Shown here in pieces: positions 1 to 11,637 of a stretch of DNA of 64,000 nucleotides. The stretch is from Phoenix dactylifera (Eukaryota > Streptophyta > Magnoliopsida > Arecales > Arecaceae): NCBI RefSeq assembly GCF_009389715.1, contig NC_052395.1, positions 19,069,528-19,133,527 of the forward strand, in the 5' to 3' direction. Position 1 is the first letter of the stretch, and each line of letters opens with the position of its first letter. The notes beneath the pieces are model-generated. The model did no database searches and was not told the DNA's origin. It saw only the letters and a list, made by a program, of their open reading frames with translations. A program made the translations under genes and the position numbers.

Positions 1-1010
1 ATCATACTAGGTGGTCCAAAGATAAGGGCCTTGCCAACATGGGCTTTGGACGAGAGAAAACAACAAACTGCTACTTCCTTGCTTCCGCTCCCATTTCCTT
101 TCCTTTAGATTCTGAGGCGCGAAAAATTGTGGCAAAGTGTGCAATCTTAGTTACAGTTGCAGATGATTTTTTTGATGAGCATGGTTTATTGGATGAACTA
201 TAATGCCTCACTGAAGCAGTCCAAAGGTATTGTTAGTTGCTATATGAAGGTTGAGGAATTTATACATTGTTACTATTTGATATTGATAATTAGTTTGATG
301 GTAATAGGTGGGAAGGTGAAGGCTTATCTGGGCATAGTAAAGTTATTTTGATGCTCTTGATGACCTTGTATGTGATATTACATTGAAGATTTTCAAAATA
401 GATGTGTATGCTACTTTCATATGAGTAACTATAGTTTGAGCGAGTTCGAATATGTTGTTGCATATAAAGTGGCGAGACGTGTTCAATGTGTGGTTGAAGG
501 AGTCCGAGTAGGGTAGAAGCAAACATGCACCATCACTTGATGAATACCTTCAAGTTGGCATGATCTCTGTAGCTGTACAAGCAATGTTTCTCTCCTCATG
601 TTATCTTGCAAGTCCAAAGCACCCACAGAACACTCCAGGAACCCGTTATAGCAAAACTACCAAATTGTTAATGCTCTCGACTCGCTTATTGAATGACATT
701 GAAAGCTATGAGGTTATACTACTCCACCATAATTTTCATGCCTATTTGTCTCATTATTGTTGTTTTCAAACTGATGCAAAATCATTTCAGAAGGAGATGA
801 AACACAAAAAATTGAACATGGTTCCACCGTACTTGAAAGAGAATCCAGAGGAACATATTGAAGATTCAATTGCATATATACATAACAAGCTGGATAGGCT
901 GAAGAAGCAGCTACTTGAAATTACTATGACTAATAGCAATACCGAAATACCGAAAGAATGGAAACAAGTCCATCTATGTGCACTACAGGAAATGTGAGTT
1001 TTGCCGACTA

Positions 1011-1170
1011 TGTTTTCCCGACGCTAGGGGAAAGCGTCGGGAAAGGTTCGCTCAGCGCCAACCTTTGCCGATGCTTTGATCTAGCGTCGGTAACTCTGCA
1101 ACAATAACGACGCTTTAGAGCGTCGTTACAAGTTTGAGAAACAACGACGCTGTTAAGCGTCGTTATAAAA
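1011..1170. repeat. 5' subterminal repeats of CACTA-1
   Basis: Short repeats built on CGACGCT and its complement AGCGTCG occur in direct and palindromic orientation, many forming small hairpins around a few T/A bases. In En/Spm elements such subterminal motifs are binding sites for the TNP1/TNPA-type protein; that role is inferred here. Confidence 0.8.
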
Positions 1171-3799
1171 CATAAAACCCCAACCCGTCGCCAGGCCCCC
1201 TCTCCTCATTTTATATCAGTCGATGCCCTAGCTATGCGTCGTCGACCTCCTCCTCCTCCTCCTCTTTATTTTTAACGCTTGCTCGGCCCCCTCTCCTCAT
1301 ACTCTCTCGGTTGAGCCCCATCCCTAGCCCCGATCGGCGATCGAAGATTCCGCTTCTCCGCCGCCGTCGACCTCGCCGCCATCTGAGGTAAGCCTCCCCT
1401 TCTCCTTCTCTTCCTCCTCCTCCTCCTCCTCCTCTTTGTTTTTTTCTTGTTTTTAACGCTCGCCCGGCCCCCTCTCCTCATCCTCTCGGTCGATGCCCTA
1501 GCTGCGTGCCAACATTTGACCTCCATCCCGAGACCTAGCTACTCCGCCACCGTCGACCTCGCCGTAACAGGCCTCCGCAAAGCTTTCCTGTATTATTTCA
1601 TTTCTAATTCATTTTTATACGTCTCACAACTTTATGATAGCCTAATTTCATATTGGTATGAACAAGAAAGATCTGGTTTCTTCTTATTTAAATTTTTGGT
1701 TGTTTCTTCTTTTCCTTTTAAGGGTTGCTTTTTTATGTCATGTGCAAGATGATTCTTCTTCTTGTTCATGAGTCCATTTGACATGCCACAAATCTGATGG
1801 CAGACTCTGTCTAATTTTTGGTTTTAAAGAATTTGTCTAGATCTTAAGATTAGGTCATGTCTATAGTATTGTTAGCTAGTTCCTTTGCTTCTTTTCTTTT
1901 TATGCATAGTTCCTTTTTCCTTGCGTGCTGTCTGTCTTCGGAGCACTGGTGGGCTTTAGAAAATGTTTGAAGTTAATAATATACCAATAGTGTAGCTCTG
2001 TCTTTAAAAGTGAGGAGGTGGAAGTATTGATCTCCAACTAGTTTCTGAAATTGTCTCTTTTTTTTGTGTGTGAGAACTGGTTTGAAGGGGCCTATGACTG
2101 TGTGTATAGCTGAAAAAGCTCCATTGCATGGATTTCTATAGGAGGGATTGAGAGGACCAGGGGATAATTGATGGTGCTGGATTTTTAATGATTAAGAAGG
2201 GGTTGGTGTAATGGTTGTGGATCTTGGAATGCATCATTGCATGTGCCTCCACATGCCTTCCAATTCTAGCAGTGGTGGCAGATTTTTGAAACCTGGGATA
2301 ATGATGGAGAATAACACTTATTGTCAAGAATTCCAGCCACTTTCTGATTTTTTTTTTAAAAATTTTTCTTTTGTTTTCTTGAAGGGTGGAAACCTGGAAC
2401 TGCCCTAAACTGTTGGCTTTGAGAAGGGGTGGTAGGGTACTATAGCTTTGACCCCAAACAAAAGCACAAACTTTTGACCCACAAACTGGTCTCTCTATTT
2501 AAACACAACTTAAAGCTGTAGGGCTTTATCTTAGCATGCTGTGGGATGGCTGAAACTGGTCTTTGCACTTTGTCCAGAAAAGGTTTGATCTATGTTCCAT
2601 TTTTCCAGCCAAAGCCTTTCATAAGCAAGAAAAGTCTCACTCCTTGTAGCCCCAGCTGAAGGAAACAAGTAGTGCCAATTCACTGGCAAAACAAGATTAG
2701 AAGCTTTCTGACAAAAGCAATATGGTGCTTTGCCTAATCACAGATGCATTGATCAAAGATATTAATTACTATAATATTAATTATTATAATTTTTATAATA
2801 TTATATCATAAACTTAGGTGTTAGGTTTTGATATATATGTGGTGGTCAAGTTCGAGGGTGATGGTTTGGGATTTGATGGCAGTGTATATAAGATCTGAGC
2901 TTGAGGTATTAAAAGACTGAGATCGAAGTGAAAGAACAGAGATGCAACTTTGTCTGCAATGAGAAGCGATTCTGATAATGCATCAGATTCTTTAGAGAAC
3001 TTAAAAGTAATTAAACTTGAGGACCTTAGATGATTTTAGGAGTAAGTGGACTGCAATACGAGGAAATTGAGTTTGGTGATTTGCATATGGAAGGTGGTTT
3101 AGGAGTTGTCCCATCACGAGTTTCTATGCTGTCATGACCAAGGAGTAAGTGGACTGACATACCAAGTATGATGCCATATATTGGTGGATGGGTTTGGTAA
3201 CAATATGCCCCTGGTTTTTATGCTACACCATGTGTATGTGAGTTTATTATATACTTTTAGACCCTTCTGTAACTCTTTATTGTTTCCATCTCTCCAACAA
3301 TGTCTTCCACAGCATTTGTGGCTAAGTTCATGAGCATCTACAAGGGGTTCCTCATTGCAACATTTTCCTGAATGATCGCGAGCAGGAGTAACCCCACTAA
3401 AAGGTTCAGACCTTGATACCTTCATTGTGTTAAGATTTACCGATTTCCTGATGTCATAGTCATGGATTATCTCGGTTTTCATCCCTGTTTCTTTGTGATT
3501 GCAGTTTTTGACATTGGGAGGACTCTTCATGTTTGCATCGTCACCAAGCAGCTGATGTTTAGCTTGATCCCTTTGTTTATTTTCTTTCTAATATGGTGGA
3601 AAAACCTGTGAATTGTATTAATCTAGCGGCCCCAAACCTTGTATTCCCAAAGATTAAAAAAGGGACCTTGTCTGCCATACAGCGAAGAAGAGTTAATATA
3701 TTGGTGGATGGGTTTGGATGGGTTTATTAGCCCTTTATTTAGTATAAATTTATCATTTAACCAAATATTGATTCTTTTTTATGCATACCAGGTAACAAT

Positions 3800-5625
3800 A
3801 TGCCCCGAGGGAGACGATTTAGAGATGTGGAGTTCCAGCATTCTCAGGTGGGATCTACTTCTGATCAGTCCCAGCAGTCATGTGAGCACCAGCAGCACGA
3901 GTCAGAATCTCAGCGCGAGCCTCCTGCTGATTGTCCGGAGGATGAGCTCCAGATCCAGGATAATTCGATTTAAAGTTATGTTCATATTTGTCTTCAACTT
4001 TTTAAGACATTTTATTTAATTTGAATAGATGGACAAGGGACAGTGAGGACGAGACGGGGACCCACTCAAGCAAAGGATGTGTGGAAGCTTCCTCCGGGTG
4101 AGAAGATCATCATCCGATGCAACGAATTGGGGCAGCCCATCAATAGAGCTGGAAATCTACTATCAAGCTTTTTAGGATCGGTTGCACGCAAGGGTCAGCT
4201 GTGTCCACTCAACTATACGAAGTGGAATGACATGCTTCCTTCGTATAAGGTTGAGCTTCTTAGACTTATACAGGTAATGAATTGAATTTATTCTTTTTAA
4301 TTCGACACCTTCTGTATATTAATTTGCTTAGTATCATAATTTTATTTTAGATGTTTAATATTATTATTTGAAATATTTGAATCTTGTTATAGGGTAAGTT
4401 TGTACTTCCTCCAGAGAGCCATGATTAGGTGCTAAAGTCCCTCAATCGCAAATGGAAAGAATATAAAGCAAAATTGAAGACGGACTTCAAGCGCGAGGGT
4501 ATGACAGAGGAGGAGGTTGCTCGTGTGACTCCTCCTGATGTATACCCTCAGCAGTGGAGGGAGCTTGTTCATTACTGGTTTTCTGAAAGAGGACAGGTCA
4601 CGTAAATTATTTCAATATCTTCTATTATCTTTATTATTAATATAGATTGCAAATATATACATTGAATCATATTATACTGTGTGCTTTTATTTTGGCAGAC
4701 ATATTCTAATATTGGTAGAGCTGCACGAGCATCTCAAGCAGTTCCTCATACTTCAGGCTCGAAGAGTTATGTGAGACGTAGAAATGAATTCGTAAGTTCT
4801 TTTGAAACTATTTGAAACTTTACTAACATATAGCACGTATCATGATATATAGTTTGCCCATATACTTTCCGTATGTGTAGATAGTAGAGCATGGAAGGGA
4901 GCCTGGTGAGGTAGAGTTTTATAAGATGACCCACACTCACCGAGATGGCAGCTTTGTCCGGGACGAGTCGAGAGATATAGTTGTATGTATTCATTTTTTA
5001 TTTTATCATAATTTTTTAATTAATTTTACTTCTTTTAAATTATTAATGTGACTGTTTGTTTTTTTGAAAGAGATATAGAAAAGAGCTACAAATCTTATTT
5101 CAGAGCGCGTCGGGGAGTCATCATCATCCGACGCGGCCAGTCGCGTCGAGGCTCAGGTCTATGCCGAATTGATGGGCCCAGAACGTTATAGTCGCGTGAG
5201 GGGTTACAGTATCGGAGTTACCCCCACTCAGCTGTCTGTAGTGAGCCGATATACCCAAGATGCCAGACAAGGTACTAGCACTGCAGAGGTTTGTAGTTTG
5301 AAGATAGAGATGGCACAGATAAAGCAGTCATATGAGACAAGGATAGAGGAGATGAGGCAGAGTCATATGACTGATATGGCGGAGTTGAAGCAGAGCTAAG
5401 AGTTGAAGATACAATCTTTGCAGGATCAGCTTGACCATATTTCATCTTTTTTGCAGAGATTTGCTCCTCCGGTACATAACTAAATATATTTGAATATTTT
5501 ATATAATTATAATGTATTCTTGTATTAGCGTGATGACTTTCGTATTTTTAGTTTCTAAAGTATTTTTTTTCTTGTAGGTTGCTGATACTTCATCTACTCG
5601 TAGAGATGATGCCGTCGACTCTTGA
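3800..5625 (+). pseudogene. Ptta/En/Spm transposase-like protein (Transposase_24 type), broken
   Basis: This is the accessory ORF of CACTA-1. A short first exon starts MPRGRRFRD at 3800. The exon at about 4030-4273 contains the family hallmark RGPTQAKDVWKLPPGE followed by a CNELGQP segment. Further exons are 4393-4600 (LNRKWKEYKAKLK, then a QQWRELV segment), about 4700-4790, about 4881-4983, about 5103-5470 (GPERYSRVRGY, then a predicted coiled coil of MxxIKQSYE-like repeats) and 5578-5625. Introns are short and AT-rich. In-frame stops occur at 4426-4428 (TAG) and 5397-5399 (TAA), so the copy is probably dead. In related elements this protein binds the subterminal repeats. Exon ends are approximate except where splice sites are obvious. 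Confidence 0.78.
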
Positions 5626-5849
5626 TACATCGTAGATTGTGTACTTAGGAATTTGAGATGGATGTTTTTAGAATGTTTTTGAAGTACAATGTAATCAAAT
5701 ATGATAATATTGAGATTTTGAATGAAAAGTTCTTGTCTGTGTTGTGTATTTTGTTATCTATGTGATTTAGTGTATGTGTTTTGTTAGAAATTAATGTATA
5801 CAGAGAATTAAAAATTGCATTTACAAAAAAAAAATTTTAAAAAAAATGC

Positions 5850-6175
5850 CATTGCCGACGCTATTTAGCGTCGGAAATACAAACGCCATTAACGACGCTT
5901 TATTGCGTCGGTAAAGCAGATTAGGCCGACGCTTTTAAGCGTCGGCATAGCCCAACGGAAACGAAGGTGTGAAGCGTGGGTTGAGGTACGCCGACGCTTT
6001 TAAGCGTCGGAGTCTTATAAAAGGAACGATGCTTAAAAGCGTCGGCATAGACCGACGACGCTTTTTTGACGCGTCGGGTTAAACCCGACCCACGCCCACC
6101 TGCCCGACGTCTGACCCACGCTTTGTGAAGCGTGGGCTGGAAATTCGCCGACGCTTATAAGCGTCGGTAGAGACA
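5850..6175. repeat. 3' subterminal palindromic repeats of CACTA-1
   Basis: At least six copies of the palindrome CCGACGCTTTTAAGCGTCGG or close variants lie within 325 bp, matching the motif at the 5' end. They are denser and more palindromic than at the 5' side. Confidence 0.85.
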
Positions 6176-6613
6176 AAAAAAACCGCCGGAATTTATTCCT
6201 TCTTTTGTAGTGGTGCTTTGAAGGGGTTTCAGATGTTGTATAACACTTATAATTTATTTGACTCACCTACTGTGCTACTCTAGGACATTACCATGGCCAT
6301 CTATGAGCCATTAGTTATGGATGCCCAGAGAATGCTTCTGCCACCATTTGTGCTTAATGCTCATGAGTCAATTAGGAAGAATAAAGGACAGTCTATAGAT
6401 GATACTTCTAAGAAAGAACTATCAGTGAAGGCTCAAGGTCGGTTTCAAGGAGTGAACCGTAAAATAGTTTATAATTCAATAGCAATGCCTTCCAAAATCA
6501 AGGAGTCACTATACTATGTGAGGCCCAAAAGTTTTTTTATATTACGGTGCCCATCTTCCTACATGTTTTTAGCTGTGCCTCCCATTTCTCTAAGTCCTTT
6601 GTTGAAGATGTAG

Positions 6614-7369
6614 GTGGTAGTATTTAGGTGTGCGTGTTCAAGAAATATTTATATCTATATTATTGTATCTTCTGTGTTGTTACATCTTTACCGAAAGAGT
6701 GCATATTATAGTTTTTTGTGCACAACATATTGATGATAATAAAGGAAATGCAAGTGCAATAAGAATTTATGGTTGTTTTGGTACCATTTGTAACATCTTA
6801 TGACTTTACCCAAAAAAGCTACCCAGAAGTTATTTAGATTTTTTGACCTTGTACAAAAATTCAAGATGTTCTGGCGCATAACTCAAAATGCACATCCACA
6901 TGGATCCTGATACATTTCATTTAGATTACTTTTACATCCTATATAATTATATCCTTAGCCTCATTAAAGCATGTATAAGTATGTTATTGAAACTAATGAA
7001 CAATTGAGGCCTCAATGCAAGATCTATTGATCTAACAAAACATCTCAAATATTATGCCTATCTTAAATTTCTTAATCAACCTGATCTAATCCAATTAATG
7101 TGTCTCAATCCAACTTAACTCGACTAGCCCAACTCTAATCAAGCTTAAGCTAAGGTAGTATATGGTTGGGTTGAGTTAGAGAAATCCCGATGCGAGACTA
7201 GGTTGAATTGGATTAGGGTTAAGAAGTAAAAAGATAGAGTTAAGTTAGCATTTGACCTTAGATCAAATCAATTTGCCCGAGTTACAACCCTCACGAAAAA
7301 ATTGGATAGAAAGGATAGGAGTTCTTGAAATAAATATAACCACTGGACACAGTAAATTGCCAAAAGAAT
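6614..7369. other. 3' flank of TPS copy A, no gene seen
   Basis: This AT-rich sequence contains the presumed 3' UTR and then a non-coding spacer. It is paralogous to 29416-30269 downstream of copy D, including a stretch beginning TTGGTACCATTTGTAACATC and an AACTCGAC-rich part. It marks the extent of the segmental duplication. Confidence 0.7.
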
Positions 7370-7855
7370 TTTTTGTCATGTTTGACGGGACTTCGGATGT
7401 TATATAACAATTCGAATATTACATTTGACTCGCCTATGGCATTACTAGAGAACATTAGCATGATGATTTATGCACCTTTGGTGGTACGTTCAGAGAACAT
7501 CTGTGCCACATTTTCTGCCACATGGTTGCAAATCATAGAAGGAGAGCAGTGGACAGATTCGGATAATGCGCATGAGAAAAAAATGTTGGTGAAAAATGGA
7601 GGTGGGTTTCAAGGACTGAACAGCAACATAGCTTTTAATCCAAAAGCAACACCTTCTACAATCAAATGCCTCACAAAAAGAAGCCTTCTGAAATCAAACA
7701 ACTATGTGAGGCTCCAAAGTTTGCATCGATTAGGGTGCCTCTGTTCCTACATGTTCTTTCTCGGCGTTCCTTTATTCCAGTACCTTTCTTTTTATTCAGG
7801 CATGGGTGTTGAAGCAGCTGTGAGGTACTTAAATCTATTTTGTTGTATCTAATAC
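7370..7855 (+). pseudogene. TPS-f terminal-exon copy A'
   Basis: An isolated, diverged copy of the last TPS-f exon. The encoded LRMLYNN, DSPMALLENI, FQGLNSNIAFNPKA and SNNYVRLQS segments parallel the last ~130 residues of copy D, with an in-frame internal replacement in the middle. No other exon accompanies it. A 60-bp stretch at its end (around 7801-7850) is tandemly repeated at 7860-7907. The equivalent stub next to copy D is at 30270-30353, so the extra exon predates the duplication of the unit. Confidence 0.72.
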
Positions 7856-9873
7856 TTATTCATGTATGGGTGTTGAAGCAACTGAGGTACTTAAATCTGT
7901 ATTGTTGTGTAATGTCCGGGCCCAGAACCTACTAGGCGCAATAAGAAATGGGCCCAGTTAAGGGTTGGGCCCAAATTTCACTGTGGGCAGTGCTGTATAA
8001 GGATTGAAAAAAAAAATAAAAAATAAAAATGAAGGGATAAGACCGACAGGGAGGGGTGACCCTCACCCCTGCTGACAGCCGCTGCCGGCGCGCCGGAGAC
8101 AGGGGGCGGCGGCCAGTCCCGAGGTATGGAGGAATGGAGAGGGAAGGGACCTCTCAGAGGGGGTCTCATCCTTAAACAGTCCTTTAAGCCTATGCCGGCA
8201 ACCCCAAAATGACAGACCCCCTAAACACCGAACGAGAGAAAGAGAGAGAGCCCGGAAGCTCCAAGAGGAAGGAGGAACCCCTAAATCGGCAGAGGTGTTG
8301 GAGAGGAGGCACCGCAGGTCATCCCCGGAAATGGTAAGCTCCTGTTACCAAAATAAAAATAGAGGAGGGACTCCATGGACCTCAGTTGCAGTCACTGCCG
8401 GCTCTCGGTAGGGGGCTGCAGTCGGCCGGAGTCCATTCCCCTTCTTCTTCTTCAGTGGGATAGGGGGTCTCAGTGAAGAAGAAGAAGGGAGGAAAGAAAA
8501 GAAAATGAAAGAAAGAAGAAAAAGGAGAGAGGGAAGAGGGGACTCACCCGTGTGTGGCCGCGGGCATCGGCCGCAGGCGCGGCCGTGGGCTCAGCCGCAG
8601 GCGCGGCTGTGGACGCCGCGAGCTCGGCCGTGGCACTGCCGACTGTGGCTCGGCCCTCCCAAAACCCCCTTCTTCCTTCACAGGGGAAGAATGGAGAGAG
8701 GAAGAGAGAGGGTTTGGGAGTGAGAGAGAGAGAGAATAGGGGGTGGTGCCGGAGGGAAGGACCAAAGAAAAGAAAGAAAGAAAGAAAGAGAGAGGAGGAA
8801 GAGGCCGTAGATCCAGCCGGAGGAGAAGAAGACCGGAGGACCGGCCGAAATGGCTAGGGCTTCCGATCGGAACCAAGGAGAGAGAGAGAAAGGAGAGGAG
8901 GAGGGGACTTGCCGTGTACGGCCGTGAGCGTCGCCGGTGCGGGCTCGGCCGGGGAAGCCGAGAGCTCGGCCGCGGGCTCGGCCGGGGAAGCCGAGAGCTC
9001 GGCCGCGGGCTCGGCCGGGGATGCCGCGGGGCTTGGCCGCGGACGCCGCCGGTCGTGGGCCGTCTCCCTCCGCTCGCCATCCTCCCCTCCGCTCGCCGTC
9101 CTGCCTTCGTCGGAGAAGAGAGGAGGAGAAAGGGTGAAGAGTGGAGGGAGTGAAGAGTCGGGAAGGCTCTGGAAAAGAGAAGAAAAAAAAAAGAAAAGAA
9201 AAAGAGGGAGAAAGAAAAAAAAAAGAAAGAAAAAAAAAAAGAAAAGAAAAAAAAAAGAGAGAGAGAGAAGAGCCCCTTAACGGGTCCGGCCTAACGGGAC
9301 GAATCGGGGTTCGGGTCCGAAACCCGTTAAGCCTAAAAAATTGAAATGGGTTAAGTAAACCCAATTAAACCGGACCCAATCTAGTTGGGTGAGCCCGGAT
9401 GAGGGATTGAGTGGGATCTGAAGCCAATTGAACCTGAACCCGAGCCCAATAAGATTGGGCTAAGTCTGGACGAGCCCAAACTGCAAATTGGGTCCGAATC
9501 CAATTAAGCTGAGTTGGTCTCAGCATACCTAATTGATTGTAAATCAGGCCCAATTCAAGCCCAATTTAACTGACAGAAGGTCGAATTGACCTTGGGCTAA
9601 TCCTGACTCAGACCCAAATGAGCCACGTTGACCAAATCAGAGGACCCAATTGGCTAGAAAAGGTTAGACCCAATCTGGTTTTAAATCGAATCCCAAAGGC
9701 TTCAAATTGGACTTGGGCTAAATCCTTGGATAGGACCCAAGCAAGTAAGTTCATAGTATGATGAACTAAGAAATTTTATAATAAATGAAGGGGGAATAAT
9801 GTAATCCCTATGATGTTGTTTTAGGTGATTGAGGATTAGTCACCTGGACTTGAGCAATTTGGAAAGCGAATTG

Positions 9874-10080
9874 AGGTAAGTAATCTATCTTAATCTTATC
9901 GTAGATCCTGTATTATGTTTTATAAGATGAACCAGTGTTTTTCATACAATTCGAATTGTATACATGATTGGTGAGAAAGGTAAGTAATCTGCCTTAATCT
10001 TATCGTGGATCCTGTATTATGTTTTATAAGATGAACCAGTGTTTTTCATACAATTTGAATTGTATACATGATTTGTGAAT
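9874..10080 (+). repeat. ~104-bp direct duplication inside the LTR
   Basis: A unit beginning AGGTAAGTAATCT and containing GTTTTATAAGATGAACCAGT is repeated in tandem with few differences. The same duplication is present in the 3' LTR (about 15731-15938), so it predates this insertion. Confidence 0.88.
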
Positions 10081-10478
10081 TGTGTATGTAAGTAGCCTGC
10101 CCTAATCTTTATGGATCATACATGAAATTTAACATGTTATGCATGTACTGTAGGCTAAGAATGATATGTGTATCCGACATGCTATAGTTACACAAGATAT
10201 GATGATATATGTTCTATATTCCGTTATGCCTACAAAATACTGGGATTACGCTACATGCTAAGATATGAGTTATGAAATATGAACATGAGTGGTACATGTC
10301 AGTCACACAATTCATAGTTGTGCACATATTATGTTTTCATAGCTCTTGTGATACATGCAAAATGAATGGAGTTCCATGTTATGATTTTTCTTAGCATGAG
10401 TGTAAAGAGTAATAATGATTTGCTCTAGCTGCATATTGCTTGTAAGGGGGTACCTAAGAACTACTAATGCTACGGGCC

Positions 10479-10754
10479 GAATGCAACTGAGCCGGCCTTG
10501 CCAGTGGCCGATAATGACTGAGCCAGCCCCGCCAGTGGCCGACTAATAACTGAGCAGGCCCCGCCAGTGACCATTAATGAATTCGCCGTAGCATCTATGA
10601 GGTACTACCTATACTGAGCATTATTTATGAACTCTTAAGAGCTACTGACCCAATGTAACTGAGCCGGCCTTGCCAGTGGCCGAAAATGACTGAGCCAGCC
10701 CCGCCAGTGGCCGCCTAATAACTGAGCCGGTCCCGCCAGTGGCCAAGAATGACT
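10479..10754 (+). repeat. GC-rich tandem repeats inside the LTR
   Basis: Six or so units of about 30 bp built on CTGAGCCGGCC-TGCCAGTGGCCG lie in two blocks separated by an AT-rich spacer. The block is repeated at the matching place in the 3' LTR (about 16338-16611). Confidence 0.88.
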
Positions 10755-11625
10755 TCGCAGTAGCATTTAAGAGCATGACCACGGTATGCCGGGGGCACGG
10801 TTTCATGTGCATGTTTTATGAAAATTTTGTGATTTGCAATACTGCTTTGTTTAAATTGCATACTTTATGAAAATGATATTTGAAGCATGATCATGAGGCT
10901 CGTTTCAGAGATTGGGTATATGAGGCGGGTGCTTCCAAATCCTGCAGATGTGTTTTTGGGGAGAAGCAAAATCGGTGAGGGGTGAAGGACGCTTGCGTGA
11001 AGCCCCGGAACCGGCCAACATCTGGCAGGGGAGCCCCGTGTTTCCCCCTCATGTGGGCCCGATAGTCACGTGCCCTGCGCAGGCGGGCCGTGACATTTAT
11101 GAACGTGCCTGACCAAAGCATACATTGTTTTACAACGGGTTTTGAATATATCGTTATGAAATGTTGTATTTTGCTATAACCGATATCTCTTTTAAATTGC
11201 ATACATATTATGCCATGAAGATGATTAGATAAATATGCATGTCAGCTTCTCAAACCCTGCATAAACATGGTTACCGTTATGTTCGATCCGATAAGATTAT
11301 GTATGATTACTTACTGAGCCGTGTAGCTCATATCCGTTCATTTACTTTTTCTTTCAGATCCTCACCACTGATAGCTGCCAGAGACACGTTAATTTGGTAT
11401 CAGGGCTTCTGGGGTAAAGCAAGTATACTTTTGTGTACATAAACTATGTAGAAGCTCTGTATTTGGGTACCAACCAGCATGTTGTACTAAGAATGCTTTC
11501 ATATGAAAAGATTCGGTTGGTTTGACTACCCTATTACCCAGGTATGAGGCTGCGTGCTATTGTGGGCGGTAGTCGGCAATAGCACGGCCGTGTCACGGAT
11601 CCGGATCCGGGGCGTGACATTCTAG

Positions 11626-11637
11626 TGGTATCAGAGC
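11626..11637 (+). promoter_or_regulatory. Primer binding site (initiator tRNA-Met)
   Basis: TGGTATCAGAGC starts six bases after the 5' LTR and is the usual complement of the plant initiator tRNA-Met 3' end used by gypsy and copia elements. Confidence 0.93.

Larger units (their letters stand above)
981..6212 (+). mobile_element. CACTA-1: En/Spm-type DNA transposon, 5.2 kb
   Basis: The element starts with CACTACAGGAAATG and ends with TTCTTTTGTAGTG, the terminal signature of CACTA transposons. It is flanked by a 3-bp duplication GTG (978-980 and 6213-6215). The empty site is preserved in paralogous TPS copy D, with a single GTG at 29015-29017, so both ends are exact. It carries one recognisable gene (Ptta/En/Spm type, 3800-5625) but no TNP2-like transposase, so it looks non-autonomous. 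It lies in the last exon of TPS copy A. The 1.2-3.7 kb part has pyrimidine-rich leader sequence and no recognisable coding. Confidence 0.93.
11..6613 (+). pseudogene. TPS-f terpene synthase pseudogene, copy A (exons 9-12)
   Basis: This is the 3' half of a linalool/geranyllinalool synthase-like gene; the upstream exons lie outside the window. Exon 9 is 11-226 and keeps the metal-binding DDFFD motif. Exon 10 starts at 308, exon 11 is 470-712 with the NSE/DTE motif beginning LLNDI, and exon 12 runs from 791 to 980 and resumes at 6216 after a CACTA element. Compared with copy D (27979-29415) it has an in-frame TAA at 201-203, a 1-bp deletion near 345, a deletion that removes the end of exon 10 and its donor, a TAG at 509-511 and another TAG in the terminal exon near 6281. 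It is clearly non-functional even without the transposon. A candidate AATAAA poly(A) signal remains at 6738-6743. The family assignment rests on residue-level similarity along every exon; the product of the ancestral enzyme cannot be told from sequence. Confidence 0.9.
7908..11619 (+). repeat. 5' LTR of LARD-like element
   Basis: The 3.7-kb LTR has a distinctive composition: GA-rich and GC-rich low-complexity DNA at 8460-9260, a GGGCCCAA/TTGGGCC-rich part at 9360-9740, tandem repeats at 9874-10080 and 10479-10754, and an end typical of chromovirus LTRs. Apparent ORFs in 8505-9364 are artefacts of purine tracts and GC-rich repeats. It carries one extra copy of a ~33-bp GC-rich unit (about 8955-9020) relative to the 3' LTR. 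Confidence 0.93.

Noticed and set aside
5850..6175. CRISPR-like array
   Set aside because: Plant nuclear sequence; the repeats are palindromic CACTA subterminal motifs without regular spacers.
8505..9364. Cluster of overlapping ORFs up to 228 aa on both strands (and the copies at 14387-15221)
   Set aside because: They consist of Arg/Pro/Ser or Lys/Glu repeats from GA-rich and GCC-rich tracts in an LTR, overlap in all frames, and are duplicated only because the LTR is.
11239..11442. ORF of 67 aa duplicated at 17096-17299
   Set aside because: It is inside the LTR and its duplication reflects LTR identity, not gene conservation.
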